A stretch of 32,737 nucleotides of DNA from Actinomycetes bacterium (lineage in GTDB: Bacteria; Actinomycetota; Thermoleophilia; Gaiellales; Gaiellaceae): the NCBI GenBank assembly GCA_030598925.1, contig JAUVPB010000004.1, positions 1-32,737 on the forward strand, written 5' to 3'. Below are positions 8,865 to 20,090 of the stretch, piece by piece. A program made the position numbers and the translations under genes. A model generated the notes under the pieces. The model did no database searches. It saw only the letters and a list, made by a program, of their open reading frames with translations, and was not told where the DNA came from. Position 1 is the stretch's first letter; every line of letters starts with the position of its first letter.

Positions 8865-11800
8865 CTACTCGGCGCCGCCGAGCTGGTCGCGCAGAGCGGC
8901 TGTCGCTTCCTCGTCGACCGTCATCGTCGGCTCGTCGACGACCACTCCGTAGGCGGCGCGTGCCTGCTCGACCGTGTGGAACCCGTCGAGCACGTCGTCG
9001 AGTACCTGGGCGGGCGGGCGCTCGAGCGGGTCGCCGTAGCCGCCAGAGCTCGGCACCACGATCTCCACACAGTCGCCCGCAGCCATACGGAAGTTCGTGA
9101 ACTTCGACGGCCAGTCTTCCTCGCCGGCCTCCCCGGGATTCTTGCGGGTCGACGCGAGCTGGCCCTCGTGGCCGCCGAAGATACCCCAGGGTGGGTCGCC
9201 GTAGAAGCGCTCGCCCTCGCTCGCGATGATCGTGTCGACGAGAAACCGATTGACCCGGACGGTGCCGATACCACCACGCCAGCGGCCGGGGGCTGCGGGT
9301 TCGTTGCGTAGCTCGTACCGCTCGGTCCTCATCGGGAACCGCCACTCGAGCTCCTCGATCGGATTGTTGCGCGTGTTGGCTACGAGCGAGTCGACCGAGT
9401 CCCAGCCGTCAGCGCCTTCGCGCCCACCGTGCGAACCTTCGTTCACCTCCAGATACACCCAGTACTCGTCCTCATCCGGATCGAAGCCGCTGTAGGAGAA
9501 GAACGTCGTCGCGGCGGAGTTCCCGGCCGTGATCTTCTCGGGAATGACCGGCGCCAGAGCCTGCAGCGTGAAGTCGACCATTCGCTGGATCTGGCAGAAG
9601 CGCGCCTTCGTCGCACGCGGAAACCGCGGGTTGAAGATCGATCCTTCCGGCGCGATCACGTTGACGGGCGCGAGCATGCCCTCGTTCTGGGGTACGAAGA
9701 CGTCGTACGTCGCCTCGTCGAGGAAGATCGTTCTCACGATGTACGTGGCAGCGCTCATGACCGCGCCCATGTAGGGCGAGTTGAACGCCGTCTCGGTCTC
9801 GCTGCTCGAGCCTGTCGTGTCGATCGTCAGCGTGTCGCCCTCGATGATGACCTTGATCTTCACCGGCAGGCGCGTGCCGTAGTTCTTCCCGTCATCGTCC
9901 ATCCACCCGACCGGCACGTCGTACTCGCCGTCGGGGACCTTGGCGATCTCCTGCCTCAGCATGCGCTCCGAGTAGTCGAGCCAGTCGTTCGCGGTGCCGA
10001 GAACCGTGTCCTTGCCGTAGCGGCGAATCAGCTCGACGAACCGCCGCTTGCCGCGCTCGCACGCGGCGATCATCGCCTCGATGTCACCCTTGTTGTGTGT
10101 CGGGGTGCGGACGTTCGTGAGCATCGAGCGCCACGCGCCGTCCTGTCGCTCTCCCTTCGAGGAGAGCTTCAACGCGTCCCAGATCTGGCCCTCGGCCCAC
10201 ATGTCGACGAGGTCGATCGCCATGCCTGGATACGCGCCCCCGATATCAAGCAGGTGCGCTGACGCGCCCGAGAACGCAACGAGCTCTCCCTCCCAGAAGA
10301 TGGGCACGACGATGCCGATGTCGGGCGAGTGCGTCGCTCCCTTGTAGGGGTGGTTGTGCGCGATCACGTCACCGTCGTGGATGTCCTCGCCGAGCTCTTT
10401 GATCACCCCCTTCACGATCTTCGGCATCGCGCCCATGAACATCGGCGTCGAGTCGGACTCCGCCAGCTCGTTGCCCTCGCGGTCGAAGATTCCGGCGCCA
10501 AGGTCCTCGGACTCACGGATGATCGAGCTGTAGGACATGCGGAAGAGGATGCTCGACATCTCCATGGCAATCGACTGGAATGCGCCACCGACCACGCGCA
10601 TGAGAACGGGCGTAGCGAGGCCGGCCCCGTGCCCGCCGGCTGCGCGGTCGTCGGCTCGGGTGCAGTCGACAACGATGTTTCCGTGTCGATCGATCGTCGC
10701 GACAAGCCCGGGCGGCACCACGGTCGTCGAGTCGTATTGCTGGATGATCGCCGGGCCAATGAGCTCGTGCCCGGCGCTCAGCGCCTCGCGAGCGAAGAAC
10801 GGCGTCCGCAACGTTCGCGGCTCGCCGTCCACCTCGAATATGACGTCGGCCTCGTTCTTCGCGACGGGTGAACCGGACGCCGGCTCGGTTTCGGGCCAAT
10901 CGAGCGGGGGGACGAGGCCGACCGCCATCACGCGCACGTTGACGATCTGAATCTTCGCGTCGAAGCGTTGTCCGTACTCTCGCTCGTGTGCCGTGTGGAA
11001 CGACATCTCTGTGGCCGCGATCCACTCGTCGTCGATCGCCCCGGACGGCACTTCGCACCGAACCTCGTAGCCCTGGCCCACGTACCGGCAGTCCGCGAAT
11101 CGTGTGACGACTGCGCGCTCACCGGTGTAGCCATCGCGTATTAGCAGGTCGTCAGCCTGGCTCTCGAGCGCGTCGAGCGTTCCGGCGAACCCGGTGGCGT
11201 CGAGCCGGTCGAGCCGTTCCATTACCGTCGCGACGAGCTCGTGCAAGACGTCCGTGGCGAGCAGTCCTGTCGCCGACGTGATGCCTGGATGGGGCGGCAC
11301 GAGCACACGCGGGATGTCGAGCTCGAGCGCGATGTCACACGCGAACAGGGGTCCTGCTCCGCCGGCCGCCACCAGCGTGAAGTCGCGCGGGTCGTAGCCG
11401 CGGCGGACCGAGTTCAGTTCAATCGACTGCGTCATGCCGAACTTCTGGACCTGCAGCAGGCCGAGCGCGGCCTCGGTGGTGCTGATGCCGAGCGGCTCCG
11501 CCACGCTGGCCAACGCTTGTTCGGCCTGGTCGCGGTCGAGCGGCATCTGTCCGCCGAGGAGCCCTTCGGCGGGGAGGCGTCCGAGCACGAGCTGCGCGTC
11601 GGTCGATGTCGGCTCCTTGCCTCCGCGGCCGTAACAGGCGGGGCCGGGCTCAGCGCCGGCGCTCTGTGGCCCGACCCGAAACACGCCGCCGCGGTCGACG
11701 TACGCGATCGAGCCGCCGCCGGCGCCGATCGTGTCGACGTCCACCATCGGCACCATCGCGTGGTAACCACCGACGGTCGTGTCGACGAGGTGCCGCATTC

Positions 11801-12719
11801 GCAGCTCGCCGCCGGGGGCGACGCCGATGTCGGCGGAGGTACCGCCGATGTCGAGCGTGACGACGTTCTCGTAGCCGGCCATGCGACCTGCCCAGATGCC
11901 ACCGATCAGGCCCGCGACGGGTCCTGACGTCAGCAGCGACACGGGCCGTGCGCTCGCAACCTCGGCGCCGACGGTGCCGCCGTTCGATTGCATGAGCTGG
12001 AGGTCGTGGGCGAACCCGGCCGTCTCGAGAGCCTCGGCGAGCCTGCGGATGTACTCAGAGACGCGTGGCCCGATGAACGCGTTCAGGCAGACGGTTGAGA
12101 AGCGCTCGTACTCTCGATACAGGGGGAGCACCTCGTGCGAGACCGAGCGATATGCCTCCGGGAACTCCTCTTCGAGAATGGTCGCGATGCGCTGCTCGTG
12201 TTCCGGGTTCAGGTAGGAATGGAGCAGGCAGACGGCGACCGCGTCCACACCGGCAGCCTTGAGCTCCCGCACGCGGTTACGGGCCTCCTCGTCGTCGAGC
12301 GGCGTCAAGACGTCGCCCCGCGGGGTCGTGACGCGCTCGCTGACGGTGAGCCGGTTTCGGCGCCGCACGAGAGGGCTGCTCTGCCACGGCAGCTCGCAGT
12401 GCAGCGAGAAGTTCTTTGGCCGCTTGTGGCGCGCGATGTGCAGGATGTCGCGCATGCCCTCTGTGGTGATCAGGCCGACGTTCGCGCCGTCGCGTTCGAG
12501 CACGATGTTCGTCGCCACCGTCGTCCCGTGCAGGACCGCGTCGATCTCTGCGAGCGACAGACCCTGCGCTTCGCAGAGCCGCTGGATGCCGGCGACCGTG
12601 CCCCGCGCCGGATCGTCGGGCGTCGAAGGCACTTTGTCGACCCGGATGGCTCCGGCCTCCTCGTCCACGAGGATCAGGTCGGTGAACGTTCCACCTACGT
12701 CAACACCGATCCGCTTCAT
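8865..12719 (-). CDS. Fused hydantoinase/oxoprolinase A-B protein (HyuA-HyuB in one chain)
   Basis: A 1284-residue ATP-dependent hydantoinase/5-oxoprolinase-type enzyme, which opens a lactam or hydantoin-like ring with ATP. The N-terminal ~690 residues are HyuA: DVGGTFTD nucleotide-binding strand, GTTVATN, DIGGTSADIG, TIGAGGGSIAY and SAGAEPGPACYG. After a Gly/Ala linker (AAGGHGAG) HyuB begins at GGAFQSIAMEM and continues through HNHPYKGATHSPDIG, the glycine-rich GRWRGGIGTVRV and PSSGGYGDP. Bacteria often encode these as two genes; one chain matches the eukaryotic OXP1 layout. ATG 12719 is preceded by GAGGAG with 7-nt spacing. It diverges from the amidohydrolase across 250 bp. The exact substrate cannot be inferred; the HyuB half also resembles acetophenone-carboxylase-type subunits. 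Confidence 0.92.
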   Translation of the reverse strand: MKRIGVDVGGTFTDLILVDEEAGAIRVDKVPSTPDDPARGTVAGIQRLCEAQGLSLAEIDAVLHGTTVATNIVLERDGANVGLITTEGMRDILHIARHKRPKNFSLHCELPWQSSPLVRRRNRLTVSERVTTPRGDVLTPLDDEEARNRVRELKAAGVDAVAVCLLHSYLNPEHEQRIATILEEEFPEAYRSVSHEVLPLYREYERFSTVCLNAFIGPRVSEYIRRLAEALETAGFAHDLQLMQSNGGTVGAEVASARPVSLLTSGPVAGLIGGIWAGRMAGYENVVTLDIGGTSADIGVAPGGELRMRHLVDTTVGGYHAMVPMVDVDTIGAGGGSIAYVDRGGVFRVGPQSAGAEPGPACYGRGGKEPTSTDAQLVLGRLPAEGLLGGQMPLDRDQAEQALASVAEPLGISTTEAALGLLQVQKFGMTQSIELNSVRRGYDPRDFTLVAAGGAGPLFACDIALELDIPRVLVPPHPGITSATGLLATDVLHELVATVMERLDRLDATGFAGTLDALESQADDLLIRDGYTGERAVVTRFADCRYVGQGYEVRCEVPSGAIDDEWIAATEMSFHTAHEREYGQRFDAKIQIVNVRVMAVGLVPPLDWPETEPASGSPVAKNEADVIFEVDGEPRTLRTPFFAREALSAGHELIGPAIIQQYDSTTVVPPGLVATIDRHGNIVVDCTRADDRAAGGHGAGLATPVLMRVVGGAFQSIAMEMSSILFRMSYSSIIRESEDLGAGIFDREGNELAESDSTPMFMGAMPKIVKGVIKELGEDIHDGDVIAHNHPYKGATHSPDIGIVVPIFWEGELVAFSGASAHLLDIGGAYPGMAIDLVDMWAEGQIWDALKLSSKGERQDGAWRSMLTNVRTPTHNKGDIEAMIAACERGKRRFVELIRRYGKDTVLGTANDWLDYSERMLRQEIAKVPDGEYDVPVGWMDDDGKNYGTRLPVKIKVIIEGDTLTIDTTGSSSETETAFNSPYMGAVMSAATYIVRTIFLDEATYDVFVPQNEGMLAPVNVIAPEGSIFNPRFPRATKARFCQIQRMVDFTLQALAPVIPEKITAGNSAATTFFSYSGFDPDEDEYWVYLEVNEGSHGGREGADGWDSVDSLVANTRNNPIEELEWRFPMRTERYELRNEPAAPGRWRGGIGTVRVNRFLVDTIIASEGERFYGDPPWGIFGGHEGQLASTRKNPGEAGEEDWPSKFTNFRMAAGDCVEIVVPSSGGYGDPLERPPAQVLDDVLDGFHTVEQARAAYGVVVDEPTMTVDEEATAALRDQLGGAE

Positions 12720-12969
12720 AGTCCGTCTCCTCGAGCTTCGGCTGGCTGGCGTGCGCACGCTATCGATCAGGCTGCGTCAATGGGTCGACGTACCGTCGTG
12801 TTGGTGTCTCCGAGCCGTCGCCAAGTCATCGATCGTGAGTACGATCTCGCCCACGCGTCGACGCGCGCGTGTGTCGTTGCGCAGCGAGGGCGCGTACGGG
12901 AAGATCTTTACCGAGCTCGGCCAACGGGAGGCGATTGCGAGTCGCTTGAGGAAGAGGAGGCATCGGCTC
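12720..12969. other. 250-bp divergent spacer between HyuAB and amidohydrolase
   Basis: It holds the ribosome binding sites of both flanking genes and presumably both promoters. The amidohydrolase frame stays open through the proximal part from a possible GTG near 12835, giving a basic, unfamiliar N-terminal extension, so a longer start is possible. I see no clear operator, repeat or terminator. Confidence 0.5.
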
Positions 12970-14091
12970 ATGTGGAACGGAAACCTTGTCATCGACGCGG
13001 TCGCTCACGCGTATGACTTCGTCGATTCGAACCGAATGGATCACTGCTCGCCCGAGGAGTACGCCGGCCTGATCAAGTTCGTCTACGATCTCGGGCACGG
13101 ACCGCTCGAGTCGCGCGAGCCCGGCTACCTCCTGAACGACGAGGAGTGGTCTGCGGGCTGGACTCCCGAGGAGCTGGCGAGCGTCTACTTCGAGGAATCC
13201 GACGTCGACGTAGTGGTCTACCACGGGGTCGAGATCGCCGCCTACTTCAAGCGCGGGTCGTCTCCGTGGCAGATCGGCGTCGAGCTGAAGAAGCTCTATC
13301 CCGATCGGGTCTTGCTCTATGCGCCGGTCGACCCGCTGAAGGGGCTGGGTGAGCTCGAGACGATGGAGCGCCTCATGGAGGAGGCGCCGATCAACGGCTT
13401 CAAGTTCTACCCCTCGAACGGCATGATCGATCACGAGCGAAACAGGGCGATGACGACGATGTACGACGATCCCGAGAAGGCCTTCCCGTTCTTCGAGAAG
13501 GGCCGCGAGCTCGGGGTCAACGTCATGGCGATCCACAAGGCGTGGCCGGTCGGCCCGGGGCCGCTCGACAAGGACAAGATCGACGACGTCAACAGCGCCG
13601 CGGTGGCGTTTCCGGATCTCATCTTCGAGGTCGTCCACTCCGGCTGGGCGTTTCTCGAGGAATGCGGCATCCAGCTGATGACGCACCCCAACATCTGGGC
13701 GAACCTCGAGGCCGTGGCGAACTTTGCCGTCCGCCAGCCGCGCCGGTTCGCGCACGTCATCGGCACCCTCATGCGCTACGGCGGCGACGATCGAATCATG
13801 TGGGGCACCGGTTGCCCGCTCGGTCATCCGCAGCCGATGGTCGAGGCATTCGCGAACTTCCAGATGCCCGAGGACTTGCAGGAAGGCTACGGCTACGTGC
13901 CGCTCAGCGATGAGACCAAAGCGAAGATCTTCGGCGGCAACATGGCGCGTCTGCACAGCCTGGACGTGGAAGGGATCAAGCGGTCGACTGCGACAGACGA
14001 CTGGGCGGAGCGGCGCCGCGTGTACGTCGAGGCTCCTGACGGTCCGTGGCGCGATCTGCGCAAGCGCGTCGAGGCAGGCGTCGCCGCGTGA
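12970..14091 (+). CDS. Amidohydrolase_2-family protein with altered metal-ligand motifs
   Basis: A 373-residue TIM-barrel protein of the ACMSD/LigW-like amidohydrolase group. The order of segments fits: VIDAVAHAYDF at strand 1, NGFKFYPSNGM, MAIHKAWP (His189), FEVVHSGWAF (His223) and the strand-8 segment IMWGTGCPLGHPQ, then a C-terminal ETKAKIFGGNMARLH. Two canonical ligands are missing: the strand-1 HxH reads V-A-H and the strand-8 Asp of GTD/GSD reads Gly281. It may bind one metal differently or be non-hydrolytic. AGGAGG ending at 12960 supports ATG 12970. The stop overlaps the DUF59 start (GTGA). From memory, similar amidohydrolase/DUF59 pairs occur beside actinobacterial propane-type diiron monooxygenases, but none is in this window. 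Confidence 0.85.
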   Translation: MWNGNLVIDAVAHAYDFVDSNRMDHCSPEEYAGLIKFVYDLGHGPLESREPGYLLNDEEWSAGWTPEELASVYFEESDVDVVVYHGVEIAAYFKRGSSPWQIGVELKKLYPDRVLLYAPVDPLKGLGELETMERLMEEAPINGFKFYPSNGMIDHERNRAMTTMYDDPEKAFPFFEKGRELGVNVMAIHKAWPVGPGPLDKDKIDDVNSAAVAFPDLIFEVVHSGWAFLEECGIQLMTHPNIWANLEAVANFAVRQPRRFAHVIGTLMRYGGDDRIMWGTGCPLGHPQPMVEAFANFQMPEDLQEGYGYVPLSDETKAKIFGGNMARLHSLDVEGIKRSTATDDWAERRRVYVEAPDGPWRDLRKRVEAGVAA

Positions 14092-14495
14092 GCCCCCACA
14101 GTCTCGCCGGTCGCGTTCGCTCTGCCGTCAACGACGTTCCCGATCCGTGTTCCGTCTCGCAGGGCGTGCCTACCGGCCTCGTAGACATGGGGCTCCTCTG
14201 TGCGATTGACGTCGAGCCCCCGGTCGATGGCCGAAGCAGCGTCACCGTGCGTCTGCGGTTGACGGGCCCCGGCTGCCTGTACGCGATCTACTTCGAGCGC
14301 GAGATCCGCGAGCGAGTCGAAGCCATGCCGGATGTCCGACAGATCGAGATCGACTTCAGCCCGGAGTTCGACTGGTCGCCCGACGACATCGCGCCTCACG
14401 TGCAGGAGCAGCTGAGAGAGCGCCGCGAGCGGCTGATCGCGCAGCTGCCTGTCCGCGGCGACGGACTTGCACCCGCGCCCGCGTCGCGCGCCTAG
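14088..14495 (+). CDS. DUF59 / MIP18-family protein (PaaD-type)
   Basis: A 135-residue protein with the MIP18/DUF59 pattern: a VPDPCSVS start, GLVDMGLLCAIDV, then VRLRLTGPGC with the conserved Pro-Gly-Cys. Family members (PaaD, SufT-like, metal-sulfur cluster assembly factors) help mature or insert Fe-S clusters in partner enzymes. The start is a GTG inside the amidohydrolase stop, so the two are translationally coupled and probably act on the same target. The C-terminus is charged (QLRERRERL) and ends in an Ala/Pro tail. The protein does not look like part of a complete SUF operon; no sufBCDS is nearby. Confidence 0.82.
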   Translation: MSPHSLAGRVRSAVNDVPDPCSVSQGVPTGLVDMGLLCAIDVEPPVDGRSSVTVRLRLTGPGCLYAIYFEREIRERVEAMPDVRQIEIDFSPEFDWSPDDIAPHVQEQLRERRERLIAQLPVRGDGLAPAPASRA

Positions 14496-14522
14496 GCCCG
14501 ACGGTGGCGGCGGCCGCGGTGG

Positions 14523-15461
14523 CTAGAAGGTAGCCGAGCGCGCGCCGCTCGCGATCAGCAGCAGGATCACGATCGCCAGCACGATTCGATAGATCACGAA
14601 GCCGGTGAAGCTGTGCCGACGCACGAGTCCCAGCAGGGCGTGGATGGCGAATAGGCCGCTGCCGAATGCGGCGATCGTCCCGACGACGAACGGCCCCACC
14701 CAGCCGCTGGGCAACTCCCCGAATCCGACGTCTTTGACAGCCGTGTAGATGACGGCGGCCACCGAGACCGGTACCAGGAGGAGGAAGGAGAAGCGGGCCG
14801 CGGTGTCGCGGTCGAGCCGGAGCGCACGCCCGGCAGAGATCGTGATGCCTGAACGTGAGACGCCGGGCATCAGCGCCAGGCACTGCAGTAGGCCGACCAC
14901 GACGGCGGTCTTCATCGTGAGGTCGCTGAACTTGCGGTCCTGAGGTCTGCGGTCGGCCAACCAGAGCACGACGCCGAAGACCGCTAGCAGGATCGCAATC
15001 TGCCACGGCTCGCCGAGGTGGCTCGAGATCTTGTCGGCGAACAGGCCGCCGACGATGAGCGCCGGGATTGTGGCGATCGCGACAAACCAGGCAATCCGCT
15101 CGTCTGTCGTCTTGATGGTGCGCGTGCGGAGCGTGCCGAGCCAGGCTGCTGTCAGCCTGGAAATGTCGGTCCAGAAGTACATGATCACCGCGACCGTCGT
15201 GCCGATGTGAAGCGCAACGTCAAACGTCTGGTTGAACGCGTCGTTGTCCTCGAGGAACGTCCATTCGGCGAGCCAGGGCACGAGAATCAGATGGCCCGAG
15301 GACGAGATCGGCAGCAGTTCCGTGAGGCCCTGGACGATGCCGAGCGCAAACGCCTGCCAGTTGGACAGAGCAGTTGCTTCTTCGGCGAAGCCGGCCGCAG
15401 CTAATACAAGTGCGATGAGTATCGCCGCGGCCGCTATCGCGTACGTACGGACACGGCCCAC
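14523..15461 (-). CDS. uppP: Undecaprenyl-diphosphatase UppP (BacA)
   Basis: An integral membrane phosphatase that converts undecaprenyl pyrophosphate to the monophosphate, recycling the lipid carrier for peptidoglycan and other surface polymers. The 312-residue length is slightly longer than usual because of an N-terminal hydrophobic segment (residues 6-25) before the core. Signature motifs are QGLTELLPISSSGHL (residues 44-58) and PGVSRSG in the second half. Several transmembrane helices are evident. The GTG start at 15461 has no Shine-Dalgarno but a TACGAT -10 lies 10 nt upstream. It is convergent with DUF59 (27 nt between stops) and divergent from the cytochrome c gene. Confidence 0.96.
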   Translation of the reverse strand: MGRVRTYAIAAAAILIALVLAAAGFAEEATALSNWQAFALGIVQGLTELLPISSSGHLILVPWLAEWTFLEDNDAFNQTFDVALHIGTTVAVIMYFWTDISRLTAAWLGTLRTRTIKTTDERIAWFVAIATIPALIVGGLFADKISSHLGEPWQIAILLAVFGVVLWLADRRPQDRKFSDLTMKTAVVVGLLQCLALMPGVSRSGITISAGRALRLDRDTAARFSFLLLVPVSVAAVIYTAVKDVGFGELPSGWVGPFVVGTIAAFGSGLFAIHALLGLVRRHSFTGFVIYRIVLAIVILLLIASGARSATF

Positions 15462-15470
15462 CGCAGTCGA

Positions 15471-15476
15471 TATCGT
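15471..15476 (+). promoter_or_regulatory. -10 element TATCGT of the cytochrome c gene
   Basis: TATCGT lies 11 nt before the GTG at 15488, giving an almost leaderless transcript. It overlaps the uppP -10 on the other strand within a GATATCGTA core. Confidence 0.35.
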
Positions 15477-15477
15477 A
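15472..15477 (-). promoter_or_regulatory. -10 element TACGAT of uppP
   Basis: On the minus strand TACGAT ends 10 nt before the uppP GTG at 15461. It shares five bases with the plus-strand TATCGT, so both promoters would be back to back and mutually exclusive. Confidence 0.35.
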
Positions 15478-15487
15478 CTGCTCGCTC

Positions 15488-16078
15488 GTGTCGAACGGAG
15501 AGATCATCATCTCGGTGGTCACGGCCGTCCTGGTCGTGTTTAGCCTCGTCGTGTCGACCGTGATCCCGAAGGGGGATCCAAACTTTCCAGGGCGACGCAA
15601 CCTCGTGACCTTCACGCTCGTGTGTCTCGTGCTCGTTGGCGGCACGCTCGCGGCCGTTGAGGTCTACGGCGCGGAAGATCACGTCGCTGAGGCAGCGGAG
15701 GTAGCTGGCGAGGACGAGCCTGCCGGAGAACCACCGGCGGGCGAGAGCGGCGGAGCCGAGCCCGAACCGGGCGAAGCGGAGTCTCCTCCGCCCGACGAGG
15801 AGGCAGGCGAGGCGCCGCCGCCGGCCGGCAGCGGCGGCGATCCGGTGGCAGGGAGCGAGATCTATGCCTCCGCCGGTTGCGGCAGCTGCCATGTACTTGC
15901 CGATGCCGGCTCGACGGGCGCGATCGGACCGAACCTCGACGAGTCGCCGCCGTCCTTCGAGCTCGTCGTCGATCGTGTTACGAACGGCGCCGGCGCGATG
16001 CCGTCGTTCAGCGGTCAGCTGAGTGCCGCCGAGATCGATGATGTCGCCGCGTATGTCGTGGCCGCTACATCCGGCTAG
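15488..16078 (+). CDS. Membrane-anchored c-type cytochrome
   Basis: A 196-residue protein with two N-terminal transmembrane helices (about 5-25 and 38-60) joined by a basic loop. A Pro/Glu/Ala-rich linker (62-118) and a small cytochrome c domain follow. The heme site is CGSCH at 131-135, and the likely axial methionine is Met171 in GAMPSFSG. IGPNLD between them is typical of class I cytochromes c. The basic loop suggests both termini are outside, placing heme on the external face, where it could shuttle electrons to a terminal oxidase. The first helix pair resembles an oxidase-subunit-II-like anchor but no CuA site exists. The start is GTG; convergent with tRNA-Ser (8 nt). Confidence 0.88.
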   Translation: MSNGEIIISVVTAVLVVFSLVVSTVIPKGDPNFPGRRNLVTFTLVCLVLVGGTLAAVEVYGAEDHVAEAAEVAGEDEPAGEPPAGESGGAEPEPGEAESPPPDEEAGEAPPPAGSGGDPVAGSEIYASAGCGSCHVLADAGSTGAIGPNLDESPPSFELVVDRVTNGAGAMPSFSGQLSAAEIDDVAAYVVAATSG

Positions 16079-16086
16079 GTTTGAAG

Positions 16087-16177
16087 CGGAGAGGGTGGGA
16101 TTCGAACCCACGACCCGGGTCTACCCCGAGTACGCGATTTCCAGTCGCGCTCCTTAGGCCAACTCGGACACCTCTCC
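16087..16177 (-). tRNA. tRNA-Ser (anticodon GGA)
   Basis: The minus strand begins GGAGAGG and ends CCTCTCC followed by G73, forming a perfect 7-bp acceptor stem. The anticodon arm CGCGA-CTGGAAA-TCGCG gives anticodon GGA, reading UCC/UCU serine codons. GGTTCGAATCC is the T loop. The long variable arm expected of a class II tRNA is present around CTCGGGGTAGACCCGGG. The total of about 91 nt fits serine. The CCA end is not encoded. Confidence 0.96.
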
Positions 16178-16181
16178 GGGT

Positions 16182-16198
16182 CCGGCGGGTGCCGCCGG
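16182..16198. repeat. Perfect 7-bp hairpin directly upstream of tRNA-Ser
   Basis: CCGGCGG-GTG-CCGCCGG is a perfect inverted repeat with a 3-nt loop, 4 nt before the 5' end of the tRNA (on the tRNA's strand). No T-run follows, so it is not a standard terminator. It would lie in the tRNA precursor leader if transcription starts upstream. Confidence 0.6.
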
Positions 16199-16357
16199 GT
16201 TCCTATGGTTGCACACGAGCTGCGGCGGCCGGCGCCAGCGGCGCGCTCAGGCCGGCGCGGGGCTCGATCGCAGCCCAGCCGAAAGGCGCACGTGGCACGA
16301 TAGGCGCGGGTTCGGGCGCACTTGCGCGGTCGAGCCGCTGCTCGGAAGGAGGGCGAT

Positions 16358-19792
<3,435 letters not shown>

Positions 19793-20090
19793 GTACGCCC
19801 TGCGTCGGCTGTCCGAGCCCGCGTTTCGAGCGATGGTCGAGTACTGCGCGGTTCCGTGGCAGACCGGAGCGTTGCCCGCCAAGACCAAGGAGCTCATCTA
19901 CATCTCGGTCGACTCGACGCCGACGCATCGCTATCTGCCGGGCTTGCGCTTCCACATCGGCAACGCGCTCGAGCTGGGCGCCACACGCCGGGAGATCCTG
20001 GACGTGGTCGAGATCGCGGCGGCAGCGGGTCCCGCGCACGGTATCGAGTAGGGAGGCTCGGGCCGCGGCGGTGCGCCAGGAGCGGAGGCG

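Noticed and set aside
12259-12969. Long upstream extension of the amidohydrolase ORF
   Set aside because: Most of it is antisense to HyuAB and unlike any family. AGGAGG before ATG 12970 and the normal family start favour the short form.
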